The translations under genes and the position numbers were made by a program. The notes below the pieces were generated by a model. That model was not told the origin of the DNA and ran no database searches. It saw nothing but the letters and a program-made list of their open reading frames with translations. A stretch of 64,000 nucleotides of DNA from Dyadobacter sp. (GTDB lineage: Bacteria; Bacteroidota; Bacteroidia; Cytophagales; Spirosomataceae), in the NCBI RefSeq assembly GCF_017744695.1, contig NZ_JAGIAS010000007.1:371395-435394 (forward strand). The letters are read 5' to 3'. Shown in pieces: positions 43,843 through 53,416 of this stretch (positions within the stretch are counted from its first letter, which is position 1; each line of letters opens with the position of its first letter).

Positions 43843-44484
43843 TTATTCCCAGCTCTGCTCCAACGCAAACCGCAGCAAACTGTTCTTCCCCGTCAGGTTC
43901 AGCTTTTTGGCAATGTTCATCCGATGGTTGGATACTGTTTTTTCACTAATGAAAAGCGCATCGGCGATTTCCTTGCTGGATTTGTATTCCGAAATCATTT
44001 TCATAATGTGGGTTTCGGAAGGGGTAAGCAATGCTTTCAGGTCATTTTTCGATTGTCGTTGCAGGGCCGATGTCTTTTTGAGAAGGTAGGCGGAGATCTC
44101 CGGGCTCAGGTAGAGGTCTCCGTCTTTGGCCTTGTAAATAGCATGTACTATATCTGAAACGGCATTTTCTTTAAGGACGTAACCCAACACGCCTATTTCC
44201 AGCGCTTTCAGAAAGGGAGCCTTTTCCTTATGCATGGTAAGCATAATGACCGGAAGGGTCGGTCGGATATGCAGCATTTGCTCGGCAGCTTCCAATCCGT
44301 TCATGCGGGGCATGTCGATATCCAGAACCACCACATCCACGCTGTGGGATTGAAAGGAATGCAGGGCTTCCTGGCCATTTTTGGCACTGACGATCACTTT
44401 CAGGTCGGTATCCATTTCGATCACTTCCTGGAGTCCTTTGAGAAAAATGGGGTGGTCGTCGGCGATCAGCAGTCTGATTTCCAT
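43843..44484 (-). CDS. LuxR/NarL-type response regulator
   Basis: A 213-residue two-component regulator. The receiver domain has the phospho-acceptor Asp in 'VDVVVLDIDMPRMNGLEA', acidic residues in 'RLLIADDHPIF' and Lys in 'YVLKENAV'. The C-terminal HTH is 'LTPSETHIMKMISEYKSSKEIADALFISEKTVSNHRMNIAKKLNL'. Its start is 2 bases after the kinase stop codon, so it is the cognate partner. Confidence 0.94.
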   Translation of the reverse strand: MEIRLLIADDHPIFLKGLQEVIEMDTDLKVIVSAKNGQEALHSFQSHSVDVVVLDIDMPRMNGLEAAEQMLHIRPTLPVIMLTMHKEKAPFLKALEIGVLGYVLKENAVSDIVHAIYKAKDGDLYLSPEISAYLLKKTSALQRQSKNDLKALLTPSETHIMKMISEYKSSKEIADALFISEKTVSNHRMNIAKKLNLTGKNSLLRFALEQSWE

Positions 44485-44486
44485 CG

Positions 44487-46343
44487 TCAGAAAGGAATTT
44501 GAATTTGAATAATAGTACCGGACGGTTTGTTTTCGCGGACCTCGATCTGGCCGTTGAGGATGTTGAGCCGCTCCCGGATGACAATCATCCCGAAGCCGCC
44601 TTTGCCGGTTGAGGCAGGTTGCATACCCACACCGTTGTCTTCTATACGTATCGCTATCATGGCATCTGTTTTGGTAATCCGAATGCGTGCCGCCGTGGCC
44701 TGCGCGTGTTTGAGAATGTTGTTAAAGCATTCCTGGACGATCCTGAAAACATTCATTTCATTGGATTTGGAGAGTATATTATCAAAGTTCTGAATATCCG
44801 TTTCCAGTTCGATCAGGCCTGTTTCTATTACATCTTCCAGCAAGCTATGCAGCGATTGCGTGATCCCCAGCAGTTCCAGATGCAGCGGGCGCAAATTGTA
44901 GGAAATATTGCGTACTTCCTGAATAGCCTCCGTGACCATTTCTTCGAGATCCCGGAGCTGTTTATCGCGTAGTTCGGGTTTCGCGGTGTCTCGCTTGATC
45001 ATCAAGACCTTGTTTTTGACCATTCCCAGGCTTTGGCCCAGGCTGTCGTGCAGTTCGGCGGCTACCCGTTTGCGTTCGCTTTCCTGCGAACCGATCAACT
45101 GCTGCGAAAAAATCGTAGCCTGTGCCAGGGCTTCTGCCTGGGTTCGTTCTTTTTCCCTCTTGAAAGTATTAAGCTTGTTGGCCAATGCAAAGGAAAGTAT
45201 AATGGCTTCCAGGCCGGAACCGATCTGATAGGCACCTTCCGTAAACCAGTTCTCCGGAAAAACAGCCATATCCTTCATCATGAAAATAAAAATACCTGCC
45301 AGGAGTGCGGTGAACCCCATCAGATAATACCTGGCCGGCTTGAAACCCTGTTTCAGTACCGTAAAACCGACTACGTTGGAGTAGATCAGGAAGAAGCCCA
45401 CCGTGAGCCAGCTTAGTTGGAAACCCTGCAACAAATTCCCGACAAGCGAAAGTCCAACTACGCCCACGCAGGACACGACGATCAGCCAGCCCAATTTCCG
45501 AAGCCGCGGGCAATAATGCCGCGTATTCAGGAATGAATTGGTGAAAAGTAAAGCGAATACAAAAGCGAGGCTGCCGGTATAGTTGGAATGATTGGCTTGT
45601 GGGAAATGCGGAACGATGAATTGTAGAAAAAGGCCTTTGCTATAACCAATATTCAATGCGACGAAAAAAATGTAGAACACGTAGTATAGATAAGTCCGCT
45701 CGCGTATCGAAATGAAGACGAATAAGTTATAGATGATGAGCGCGGCAATTAACCCGTAATAAAATCCGTGACCGATGTCAGTCTTCTGGCTGTTTTCATA
45801 GATGTGTTGAAGCGTCGAAATTTCGAGGGGCACGCGTACGATGGAGTTGCTGCGCACGCGCAGGTAAATTGTCGCGGTGTCTTTCCTGACCAGGTGGAGC
45901 GGTAGGATCGTCTGGTTGCTGAGGACAGGCCGGTCGTGGTAAGGCAATGCGGAGCCGACATTCGTGATGTAATTAATCGTATTGTCATAACTCGGTTGTG
46001 CGCTCTCAAACAGGTCGACCTGTTGCAGGAATGGCGCCTTGACGTGCAGAAACCATTCCGTCTCCGTTTTGCTGACGACGCGCATTTTCAGCCAGAAGGT
46101 GGAAGCGCTTGGTCCAACATTGAGCGTTTCCTGGGTCATAGGCTTAAACAATTCCGGCCTGGCCTCCACGTCGGCGTACGGCAATGCGTTGGTCGGGTCT
46201 TCCAGCACCAGCGCATTTCGCCCGACGGGGTAATTAACCCGCCCGTAAACCAGCTCGATTACAGGCGGCTCCATCGTTTGGCCCCATGCGGTCATGACAG
46301 ACAGCAAGTATAAAATGACTACGAATCGACTGGTGGATAACAT
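44487..46343 (-). CDS. 7TMR-DISM sensor histidine kinase
   Basis: Membrane kinase of 618 residues. After a signal peptide, an extracytoplasmic 7TMR-DISMED2 domain (residues about 25-180, including 'STFWLKMRVVSKTETEWFLHVKAPFLQQVDLF') is followed by seven membrane helices (about 190-390), a short coiled coil, a HisKA_3 dimerisation helix with the phospho-acceptor His in 'RKRVAAELHDSLGQSLGMVKNK', and an HATPase ('IVQECFNNILKHAQA', 'IEDNGVGM' and 'GKGGFGMIVIRERL'). DISMED2 domains resemble carbohydrate-binding folds, so a sugar or lipid signal is possible. ATG and the preceding gene's stop share one base (TAATG), so translation is coupled. Confidence 0.93.
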   Translation of the reverse strand: MLSTSRFVVILYLLSVMTAWGQTMEPPVIELVYGRVNYPVGRNALVLEDPTNALPYADVEARPELFKPMTQETLNVGPSASTFWLKMRVVSKTETEWFLHVKAPFLQQVDLFESAQPSYDNTINYITNVGSALPYHDRPVLSNQTILPLHLVRKDTATIYLRVRSNSIVRVPLEISTLQHIYENSQKTDIGHGFYYGLIAALIIYNLFVFISIRERTYLYYVFYIFFVALNIGYSKGLFLQFIVPHFPQANHSNYTGSLAFVFALLFTNSFLNTRHYCPRLRKLGWLIVVSCVGVVGLSLVGNLLQGFQLSWLTVGFFLIYSNVVGFTVLKQGFKPARYYLMGFTALLAGIFIFMMKDMAVFPENWFTEGAYQIGSGLEAIILSFALANKLNTFKREKERTQAEALAQATIFSQQLIGSQESERKRVAAELHDSLGQSLGMVKNKVLMIKRDTAKPELRDKQLRDLEEMVTEAIQEVRNISYNLRPLHLELLGITQSLHSLLEDVIETGLIELETDIQNFDNILSKSNEMNVFRIVQECFNNILKHAQATAARIRITKTDAMIAIRIEDNGVGMQPASTGKGGFGMIVIRERLNILNGQIEVRENKPSGTIIQIQIPF

Positions 46344-47644
46344 TATATCAGTTCGGGAGTTTTAATATCGAGAAGGTCATCAATGTATTGTGTACAAAGC
46401 GACTGAGGGTTATAATCTTTGAATTCCCGGCTGAGTTTTTTGACATTGTTTTTATAAGTGCTGTCCGCCAGCACCTTTTCCACGCCAGCCCTGATTTGCG
46501 CCGGTGTAGGGAATTCAGTTTTAAGATCGACACCTAATTTAAAGTAGCCAATCCTGGCGTTGATTTCGTTTTTACCCTCATGAATACCCGCGGCGACCAA
46601 CGGCAGCTGGTTTTGTATGCCGAGCATCACACCTCCATAGCCCCCGTTTGTTACGTATACATCACAATGCGGCATGATGTCATTGAAAGGAATAAAGTCG
46701 CGGATCACGATATTCTCCTGCGGGTAGCGCGCCTGTAACTCGGCCGTACCCATTCCGCCTGTGGTAGCGATTACCAGTACGGGCGTGTCCTTGAAAGCAT
46801 CGAGTGTGGGGACGAGAATCTTTGCCGGGTCTCTTTCCAGCGTGCCTTGTGTGACCAGGACCACTTTTTCATATTTCCCGAGTTGTTCCCCGAGGTCGGT
46901 CATGCCCTTGCCGCGTTTGGAGAATGGCAGCAGCGGCCCCACAAACCGTACTTTTTTACTCAAATCGGAACGGCTGTATTCGAATCCGGGCGTACCACTT
47001 TGCAGGAGAAGGTCTGTTTTTTTACCCAGCACATCGAAGATATTGCCTTTTACCGGTGCCAGGCCATGCTCACGGAAAAGGCTGGCAAAGAGCCTGGCGG
47101 CTTCCCGGAAGATGATCTTGTTAGCGAAAAAGCGAAGCAGGTCCTGTTTCCTGCGTCCCAAAAAGCTTGTGGAAGGCGTCATTGCGAGACCGGTCGGAGG
47201 CAAATCCCGGGAGGTTTCGACAAGCGGGAACACGCCTACCGATACCACTTTCTTGTTCAGTTTTTCCTTTACGAACGGCATGCCGGTGAATGCGACGTCG
47301 CTGATCAGTAAATCGAATGACCATGACTCGTTGATCTCCCGGATATCCTCGTAAAACTCGGTGGATCTGAGTATAAATGCCGTTTTCAGGTCATATTTCA
47401 GCTTGCCAACCGCGCCGCGGACTTTGTCGCGCTCGGGAAAGAGGATGTGTACATTGTGCTGATTGAAATCAAGCGCATTCTTGAAAGGGTAGTAGGGAAT
47501 ACCGAGGCCCTCGATTTTGTCTTTGAATATGCTTCCCGAATACCACCGCACATCGTGCCCGAGTGATTTCAGGTGCATGGCGATACCCGTCAGGGGATTG
47601 AAGTGGCCCTCATAAGGCATGTTGGCAAACAGTATTTTTTTCAT
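46343..47644 (-). CDS. MGT-type family 1 glycosyltransferase
   Basis: GT-B fold, 433 residues. The N-terminal acceptor domain is 'ILFANMPYEGHFNPLTGIAMHLKSLGHDVRWYSGS'. The C-terminal nucleotide-sugar domain has 'KVVLVTQGTLERD', 'IRDFIPFNDIMPHCDVYVTNGGYGGVMLGIQNQLPLVAAGIHEGKNEINARI' and the donor-binding G/N/E residues. This family glucosylates small lipophilic molecules (macrolides, carotenoids, flavonoids). It is placed before a sensor kinase and a response regulator in one transcript, which suggests that the modified molecule and the signal may be related. Confidence 0.9.
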   Translation of the reverse strand: MKKILFANMPYEGHFNPLTGIAMHLKSLGHDVRWYSGSIFKDKIEGLGIPYYPFKNALDFNQHNVHILFPERDKVRGAVGKLKYDLKTAFILRSTEFYEDIREINESWSFDLLISDVAFTGMPFVKEKLNKKVVSVGVFPLVETSRDLPPTGLAMTPSTSFLGRRKQDLLRFFANKIIFREAARLFASLFREHGLAPVKGNIFDVLGKKTDLLLQSGTPGFEYSRSDLSKKVRFVGPLLPFSKRGKGMTDLGEQLGKYEKVVLVTQGTLERDPAKILVPTLDAFKDTPVLVIATTGGMGTAELQARYPQENIVIRDFIPFNDIMPHCDVYVTNGGYGGVMLGIQNQLPLVAAGIHEGKNEINARIGYFKLGVDLKTEFPTPAQIRAGVEKVLADSTYKNNVKKLSREFKDYNPQSLCTQYIDDLLDIKTPELI

Positions 47645-47707
47645 GGCTGGCTGGAATTGATTTTGTTGGAGAAAGGAATATGCTAATGATTGTCAGGGTA
47701 TTCGGGA

Positions 47708-47926
47708 TCAATTTAAATTGGCCAGGACGAACGCTATCCCTACGCTTTTGGTCCCGTAAAGCGCGTCGGATGGGGGTTCTTTCTCATTGGGGAAAGCCTC
47801 GTGACCAACCTGCACAGACTGTGCCGAAGCTTCCCGTGCGGGACTCACCGCTTCATTCGCGGTTCCGCCCGACTGGCTCAGAACGGACAGCGATATACTC
47901 AGGATAGATTTGAAGAATGTTTTCAT
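47708..47926 (-). CDS. small exported peptide, first gene of the MGT-kinase operon
   Basis: A 72-residue frame (MKTFFKSILSISLSVLSQSGGTANEAVSPAREASAQ...). A hydrophobic N-terminus looks like a signal peptide, and the rest is small and polar without Cys. It lies between a TAnnTTTG box and the glycosyltransferase gene on the same strand. Overlapping plus-strand frames are less gene-like. The family was not recognised. It could be a real small secreted protein, or leader sequence. Confidence 0.5.
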   Translation of the reverse strand: MKTFFKSILSISLSVLSQSGGTANEAVSPAREASAQSVQVGHEAFPNEKEPPSDALYGTKSVGIAFVLANLN

Positions 47927-47976
47927 GGCTGACAGACTTTGCGATTTCGGATAAATGTCTTAGTCTTTCGACATCA

Positions 47977-47984
47977 CAAAATTA
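47977..47984 (-). promoter_or_regulatory. -7 box for the small ORF-glycosyltransferase-kinase-regulator operon
   Basis: TAATTTTG on the minus strand, an exact TAnnTTTG, 50 bases before the start of the 72-residue frame. Confidence 0.5.
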
Positions 47985-48099
47985 CCAGCCCCACTACCCG
48001 CATAAAATGGAGGTTACCACCCATTTTCATAGGTAGTACTGCTCATATTGCGTGGAGAGTTTGGAGAGTTGAGGTCTGACCTGAAAAGTGGAATGCTGC

Positions 48100-48681
48100 C
48101 TAATGCTTGACCGCGTGGTAGTAATGGTTTTCGCCTTCATCTTCGAATTCCCCGATGAGCGAAAGGCCCGATGCCGCTAATAATGCCTTGTATTGTTCCG
48201 CCCCGAGCGATACCGATGCTATCCCGGTAATCGCATCATTCCATTTCATTTGCTGAGAAGGAGCCGTAAACAACAACTTTCCGCCAAGATGCAGGGCATT
48301 GGCCATTTTTTGGATTACCACTTCCTGCGTTTCCACCGGCAAAAGGAACATAAGTCCCCAGGCAATAATGGCGTCGAACTGCCGGTTGAAATAGACAGAA
48401 TCTTCCGCGGCCTCGCAGGCGACGGGATTATCCGGGAAATTCTGCTTGAAGGCTTGAACCATTGAAGGCGATGCGTCAATCCCATAGACGGTCAGACCTT
48501 CGTCGATCAACGCCTTCGAAATCGGCAGGCCCATACCGCAACCTGCGTCCAACACCGTCGCTTTGGGGGCCAGTGACCTTGCCCAAAGCCGAACTGACGA
48601 TGCACCGACTCCGTCGATACCCTTAGAGCGACAACGAATGAATGTCGCGGCGTTATCCTCATATCCGTTTGATTTGTCCAT
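48100..48681 (-). CDS. class I SAM-dependent methyltransferase
   Basis: A 193-residue Rossmann methyltransferase. Motif I is 'ATVLDAGCGMGLPISKALIDEG', motif II has 'VYGIDASPSMVQAFKQNFPD', and a late motif is 'ALHLGGKLLFTAPSQQMKW'. The N-terminus 'SNGYEDNAATFIRCRSKGIDGVGASSVRLWARSL' is typical of a subgroup acting on unknown small molecules. The ABM-domain gene ends 22 bases upstream on the same strand, so they are probably co-transcribed. Confidence 0.88.
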   Translation of the reverse strand: MDKSNGYEDNAATFIRCRSKGIDGVGASSVRLWARSLAPKATVLDAGCGMGLPISKALIDEGLTVYGIDASPSMVQAFKQNFPDNPVACEAAEDSVYFNRQFDAIIAWGLMFLLPVETQEVVIQKMANALHLGGKLLFTAPSQQMKWNDAITGIASVSLGAEQYKALLAASGLSLIGEFEDEGENHYYHAVKH

Positions 48682-48703
48682 CGGTAGTCGGGTGAATATG
48701 GTT

Positions 48704-49237
48704 CTATTTATTTTGCGAGCTCCCGGAAAGCCACGGTTTCAGCACTTTCGTCACCTGCGGCATTACAACCCAAGTAAGCAGCCCGACCATACATCCAGCC
48801 ACTATCAAAGTCCTAAATGCCGGATGCAGGCCCTGAATATAGGGGCCAACCACATATGTCAGGAATAAACTCGTGGGATACACCCCGCAGAGCGTCGCCA
48901 ACGCCATTTTCCACTTCGGCGGAGGCACAGATGAACGGAACCACGCTTCCAGACCGGTAAGCTCCCGGTAGACCGGCTCTTCCGTCAGCGTCGATGCGTA
49001 GGCTTCCCAATCCTTGAAGAGCTGCGAATTATAAAATGCATCCCGCTCGGCCTGATCGGCGAAAGTCCTCAGTATTCCTATTTCCCGACTATCGCTGCCC
49101 GGCAGGGCCGTCATCATGGCCGCCCCGTGAACGCCGCCATGCAAGAACGAATCCCCTAAAAAGCGCCGGAGGGCATCTTTGAATTCTTCTTCTTTTCCGG
49201 GAAGGACTTTGCGGGTGATGGCTACGTGGATGGGCAT
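48704..49237 (-). CDS. ABM-domain (antibiotic biosynthesis monooxygenase-like) membrane protein
   Basis: 177 residues. Residues about 1-95 form a ferredoxin-like ABM domain (MPIHVAITRKVLPGKEEEFKDALRRFL... 'REIGILRTFADQAERDAFYNSQLFKDWEAYA...'). Two membrane helices follow ('MALATLCGVYPTSLFLTYVVGPY' and 'RTLIVAGCMVGLLTWVVMPQVTKVL'). This ABM plus 2-TM arrangement is widespread but not functionally characterised; an oxygenase or a sensory role is possible. Confidence 0.85.
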   Translation of the reverse strand: MPIHVAITRKVLPGKEEEFKDALRRFLGDSFLHGGVHGAAMMTALPGSDSREIGILRTFADQAERDAFYNSQLFKDWEAYASTLTEEPVYRELTGLEAWFRSSVPPPKWKMALATLCGVYPTSLFLTYVVGPYIQGLHPAFRTLIVAGCMVGLLTWVVMPQVTKVLKPWLSGSSQNK

Positions 49238-49352
49238 ATATGTGTTGATATTGTGAGGAAAGCGCTAAATGTAAAATTACGAATTGCCTCTTCGCTTCCT
49301 AAAAAACTTAACTTTTGCCGAGGTTGCAAATAACTTACCGATCTAAAAAGAC

Positions 49353-49360
49353 TAAATTTG
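49353..49360 (+). promoter_or_regulatory. -7 box of the type I restriction-modification operon
   Basis: TAAATTTG, an exact TAnnTTTG, 23 bases before the hsdR ATG. No -33 TTG is found at the usual distance. Confidence 0.5.
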
Positions 49361-49383
49361 GCCAAATCGCGAACTGAACCTGA

Positions 49384-52300
49384 ATGAGTAAGGAAAGCCA
49401 AATAGAAGACGATCTGATCCATCAACTGACGGACCTGAAATACGTACACCGGCCCGACATTATTGATAGAAAGACGCTTGAACAGAACTTCAAAACCAAG
49501 TTTGAAGCGCTTAATCGCGTGAAGTTGACGGAGAATGAGTTTCTGCGTCTTCGGGAGGATATCATCAAGACGGACGTCTTTGCTGCTTCTAAACTTTTGC
49601 GTGAAAGGCAATACTTCCAGCGTGAGGACGGTACGCCGTTGCACTACACATTGGTCAACAACAAGGAGTGGTGCAAGAATGACTTTGAAGTCGTTAATCA
49701 ACTGCGCATCAATACGGAGAATAGCCATCAGCGGTTTGATGTCATTCTGTTGATCAATGGTTTACCCCTCGTACAAATCGAATTAAAGGGCCTCGATATT
49801 TCGCCACGAAAAGCAATGCAGCAAATCGTGGACTATAAAAGCGACGCGGGCAATGGTTACGGCAATACGCTGCTGTGCTTCATGCAATTGTTTATTGTTA
49901 GCAACAGATCGAATACCTATTATTTTGCCAACAACAGAAATCAGCATTTCGCCTTCAATGCGGACGAGCAGTTTTTGCCCATTTATCAGCTTGCAGACGA
50001 AAGCAATAAAAAAATCACCCATCTCGAAGCATTTGCTGACAAATTCCTGACCAAGTGCACGCTTGGTGAAATGATTAGCAAATACATGGTGTTGGTGGAG
50101 AGCGAACAGAAATTGCTTGTTATGCGGCCTTATCAGATTTATGCTGTGAAAGCCATCATGGATTGCATTCAACAGAACCGGGGCAACGGCTATATCTGGC
50201 ATACGACCGGAAGCGGTAAAACGCTCACCTCTTTCAAGGCATCGACCCTGCTGAAAAGTAATAATGATATTGAAAAATGCCTTTTTGTAGTTGATCGCAA
50301 AGACCTTGACCGGCAGACCCGGGAGGAGTTCAACAAATTTCAGGAAGGTAGTGTCGAAGAAAATACGAATACCGAAACGCTGGTAAGGCGATTATTATCT
50401 TCTGACTATGCCGATAGGGTGATTGTTACGACCATTCAAAAATTAGGACTGGCGCTTGGTGGTACTAACCGTCAAAGTTACAGAGAACGTTTACAGCCAT
50501 TGAGGGACAAGCGTGTGGTATTTATCTTCGACGAATGTCACCGTTCGCAGTTTGGCGAGAATCACAAGGCGATCAAAGAGTTTTTCCCAAATGCTCAACT
50601 TTTCGGTTTTACAGGAACACCCATTTTTGACGAAAATGCCAGTTACAGCTATATCGAAGGAGAATCGGGCTTAAATAAAACTACCGAATTCATCTTTCAA
50701 CAACGGTTGCATGCTTACACCATTACACATGCTATAGACGATAGGAATGTTCTGAAATTTCATATCGACTATTTCAAAGGAAAGGGCGCTCAAAGTCCCA
50801 AACCCGGCGAACAGATTGCACAACAGGCGGTTGTGGAGGCTATTTTGGCGAAGCATGATGACGCAACCAATTCGAGACGCTTCAACGCAGTGCTGGCGAC
50901 TGGTTCCATTAATAATGCGATTGAATATTATCAGCTGTTTAAAGAAATCCAATCCCAGCGGCAGTCGCAGTATGCTGAATTTCAGCCTTTAAATATTGCA
51001 TGTGTATTTTCTCCGCCAGCCCAATTGATTGGTAGAGAGGGTGACCAGCAAAGCCAAAAGAATGCAGCGGATGTGAAACAGTTGCAGGATGATTTGCTGC
51101 AAGAAAAAGAGGACAACAAAACCGACCCCGAAGAAAAGAAAAGAGCGCTTACCGAAATTATTGCGGACTACAACCGGCAGTATCGCACAAATCATACTAT
51201 CAACGAGTTTGATTTGTATTACCAGGATGTACAAAGGCGCATTAAATACCATAAATACAGCAATCACGACTACGCGCACGAGAACAAGATTGACATTACC
51301 ATTGTGGTGGATATGTTGCTCACAGGATTTGATTCCAAATATCTGAATACTTTGTATGTGGACAAAAACCTGAAATACCACGGTTTGATCCAGGCATTTT
51401 CCCGCACCAACCGGGTATTGAATGACACCAAGCCTTATGGTAATATTCTGGATTTCCGTTCTCAACAACTAGAAATAGACAAAGCCATTGCGCTTTTCTC
51501 CGGGGAGGACAGCGGAAAGGCAAAAGAAATATGGATGGTTGACCCCGCTCCCGTGGTGATTGACAAGTATCAGAAAGCGGTAGAAACCCTTGATGCATTC
51601 ATGCGGGAGCATAATCTATCAACGGAACCGGAAGAGGTGTACAATCTGAAAGGCGATGCGGCGCGCGTCACCTTTGTGAAAAACTTTAAGGAAGTACAAA
51701 GGCTTAAAACCCAGCTGGACCAGTACACCGATTTGAATGCAGCGCAAAAGGACGAAATTGACCACATTTTGCCCAACGAGACTTTACAGGAGTTCAGAAG
51801 CTCCTATATAGAAACCGCCAAGCAATTGCGCGAGATTCAGCAAAAGCAAGGCGACAAGGCACCTGTCGACATTCAAGAACTAGATTTCGAGTTTGTGCTC
51901 TTTGCTTCGGCGATCATTGACTACGACTACATCATGAAGCTGATTGCCGACAGCACGCAAAGAAAGCCGGCTAAGCAAAGGATGACTCAACAACAGGTGA
52001 TCAGTTTGCTACGTGCTAATGCCAATATGTTGGACGAGCAAGAGGATTTGACAGAATTCATCAAAACCTTAGACTGGAATAAGGGGTATACAGTTGATGA
52101 ACTGCAAAAAATGCTTGAAGCCTTTAAAGTTGAAAAAAGCGAAAAGGAATTGTCTGTCATCGCACACGCGCACGGATTACAAACGGCAGACTTGAAAAGC
52201 TTTGTGGATGGCATCATGAGCCGGATGATTTTCGACGGTGAAAAGCTCACCGACTTTCTGGAACCACTGGGACTGAGCTGGAAGGAACGCAGGAATAAGG

Positions 52301-52386
52301 AGCTTGCATTGATGGCGGACTTGGTGCCTCAGTTAAAGAAAATAGCGGAAGGGCGGGAAATATCTGGATTGGCAGCGTATGAATGA
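49384..52386 (+). CDS. hsdR: type I restriction enzyme R subunit
   Basis: Motor and nuclease subunit, 1000 residues. The N-terminal PD-(D/E)xK nuclease has 'RFDVILLINGLPLVQIELKG' (Asp, then ELK near residue 133). The superfamily 2 translocase has Walker A 'IWHTTGSGKTLTSFKA' (about 274), the DEAD-like box 'VVFIFDECHRSQFGENHKAI' (about 382), 'LFGFTGTPIF', and later 'DMLLTGFDSKYLNTLYVDKNLKYHGLIQAFSRTNR'. The C-terminal helical region would bind the methylase core. It cuts unmodified DNA at a distance after ATP-driven translocation. The next gene overlaps its end by 8 bases. Confidence 0.96.
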   Translation: MSKESQIEDDLIHQLTDLKYVHRPDIIDRKTLEQNFKTKFEALNRVKLTENEFLRLREDIIKTDVFAASKLLRERQYFQREDGTPLHYTLVNNKEWCKNDFEVVNQLRINTENSHQRFDVILLINGLPLVQIELKGLDISPRKAMQQIVDYKSDAGNGYGNTLLCFMQLFIVSNRSNTYYFANNRNQHFAFNADEQFLPIYQLADESNKKITHLEAFADKFLTKCTLGEMISKYMVLVESEQKLLVMRPYQIYAVKAIMDCIQQNRGNGYIWHTTGSGKTLTSFKASTLLKSNNDIEKCLFVVDRKDLDRQTREEFNKFQEGSVEENTNTETLVRRLLSSDYADRVIVTTIQKLGLALGGTNRQSYRERLQPLRDKRVVFIFDECHRSQFGENHKAIKEFFPNAQLFGFTGTPIFDENASYSYIEGESGLNKTTEFIFQQRLHAYTITHAIDDRNVLKFHIDYFKGKGAQSPKPGEQIAQQAVVEAILAKHDDATNSRRFNAVLATGSINNAIEYYQLFKEIQSQRQSQYAEFQPLNIACVFSPPAQLIGREGDQQSQKNAADVKQLQDDLLQEKEDNKTDPEEKKRALTEIIADYNRQYRTNHTINEFDLYYQDVQRRIKYHKYSNHDYAHENKIDITIVVDMLLTGFDSKYLNTLYVDKNLKYHGLIQAFSRTNRVLNDTKPYGNILDFRSQQLEIDKAIALFSGEDSGKAKEIWMVDPAPVVIDKYQKAVETLDAFMREHNLSTEPEEVYNLKGDAARVTFVKNFKEVQRLKTQLDQYTDLNAAQKDEIDHILPNETLQEFRSSYIETAKQLREIQQKQGDKAPVDIQELDFEFVLFASAIIDYDYIMKLIADSTQRKPAKQRMTQQQVISLLRANANMLDEQEDLTEFIKTLDWNKGYTVDELQKMLEAFKVEKSEKELSVIAHAHGLQTADLKSFVDGIMSRMIFDGEKLTDFLEPLGLSWKERRNKELALMADLVPQLKKIAEGREISGLAAYE

Positions 52387-53416
52387 TGACAAAGTAGCGG
52401 TTCCGGGCTTTAACGAAGCGGCGTATAAGGAAATACTCAATCAAGCGATTGGCCAGATCCATTCAGCTCGTATTCTCATTGCCCGACAGGTAAATAACAG
52501 CACGCAGTCTGTTTATTGGAATCTGGGGAAATTGCTCAGTGAAAGAAAATTGGAAGAAGGTTATGGCAGCGGTGTTGTAAAACAATTATCCATTGACCTC
52601 AAAAACGAGTTTCCGGACATGGGTTTGTCTCCGCGAAATCTATGGGACATGAAACGCTTTTATGAGCGCTACTATCGGGCAGATACAAAACTGCGACAGG
52701 CTGTCGCAGTTTTGCCATGGGGGCATAATCTACTGTTGATCAATAAAGTAAAAGATGATTCTTCTGCTGAATTCTATGCCCATGAGGCCCTGGCAAAAGG
52801 TTGGTCGAGAGATTTGCTGTTGAATGCCATTAAAATGGACAATTATGGCGAGGCGCGGAAGCAGGTCAAAACCCACAATTTTGACCAGACGCTCCCCGAG
52901 GCACATGCTGAATATGCCAACGAAGTATTCAAAAGCACCTACAATCTAGGATTTTTGGGTGTTACGGAACCAATTAAAGAGTTGGAGCTTGAAAACAGAT
53001 TGATCGCTAAAATAAGGGCATTTATACTGGAATTGGGCAGAGGGTTTAGTTTCATCGGGAACCAATATCGACTGGAATACAATGCCAAGGAATATTTTGT
53101 AGATATGCTTTTCTTTCACCGCGGCTTGCGGTCTCTGGTGGCGATTGAACTAAAAATCGGCAGTTTCAAAGCGGAATATGTCGGTAAAATGAATCTTTAC
53201 CTCTCCTTACTCGACCGTTTGGAGAAAAGTGAAACCGAAAACCCATCCATCGGCATCATCCTCTGTGCCGATAAAGACCACCTTGATGTGGAAATAGCTT
53301 TGCAAGACATTAATAAGCCGATAGGAGTTGCTGAATATCAGCTTTTGCTGCCGAGGGCTGAACTGCAAGCCCTGGTAATGAACGAATTAAATGCCACTCA
53401 ACAAGACAATGAATAA
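52379..53416 (+). CDS. PDDEXK nuclease domain protein (YhcG / DUF1016)
   Basis: A 345-residue protein of the YhcG family, often found inside or beside type I R-M operons. The N-terminal DUF1016_N part is 'INQAIGQIHSARILIARQVNNSTQSVYWNLGKLLSERKLEEGYGSGVVKQLS...'-like, followed by 'GFLGVTEPIKELELENRLIAKIRAFILELGRGFSFIGNQYRL'. The catalytic core is 'YFVDMLFFHRGLRSLVAIELKIG' (D...ExK, near residue 257). It is a predicted Holliday-junction or DNA nuclease; its role in restriction is unknown. It overlaps hsdR and hsdS by 8 bases on each side, so it is translated with them. Confidence 0.93.
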   Translation: MNDDKVAVPGFNEAAYKEILNQAIGQIHSARILIARQVNNSTQSVYWNLGKLLSERKLEEGYGSGVVKQLSIDLKNEFPDMGLSPRNLWDMKRFYERYYRADTKLRQAVAVLPWGHNLLLINKVKDDSSAEFYAHEALAKGWSRDLLLNAIKMDNYGEARKQVKTHNFDQTLPEAHAEYANEVFKSTYNLGFLGVTEPIKELELENRLIAKIRAFILELGRGFSFIGNQYRLEYNAKEYFVDMLFFHRGLRSLVAIELKIGSFKAEYVGKMNLYLSLLDRLEKSETENPSIGIILCADKDHLDVEIALQDINKPIGVAEYQLLLPRAELQALVMNELNATQQDNE

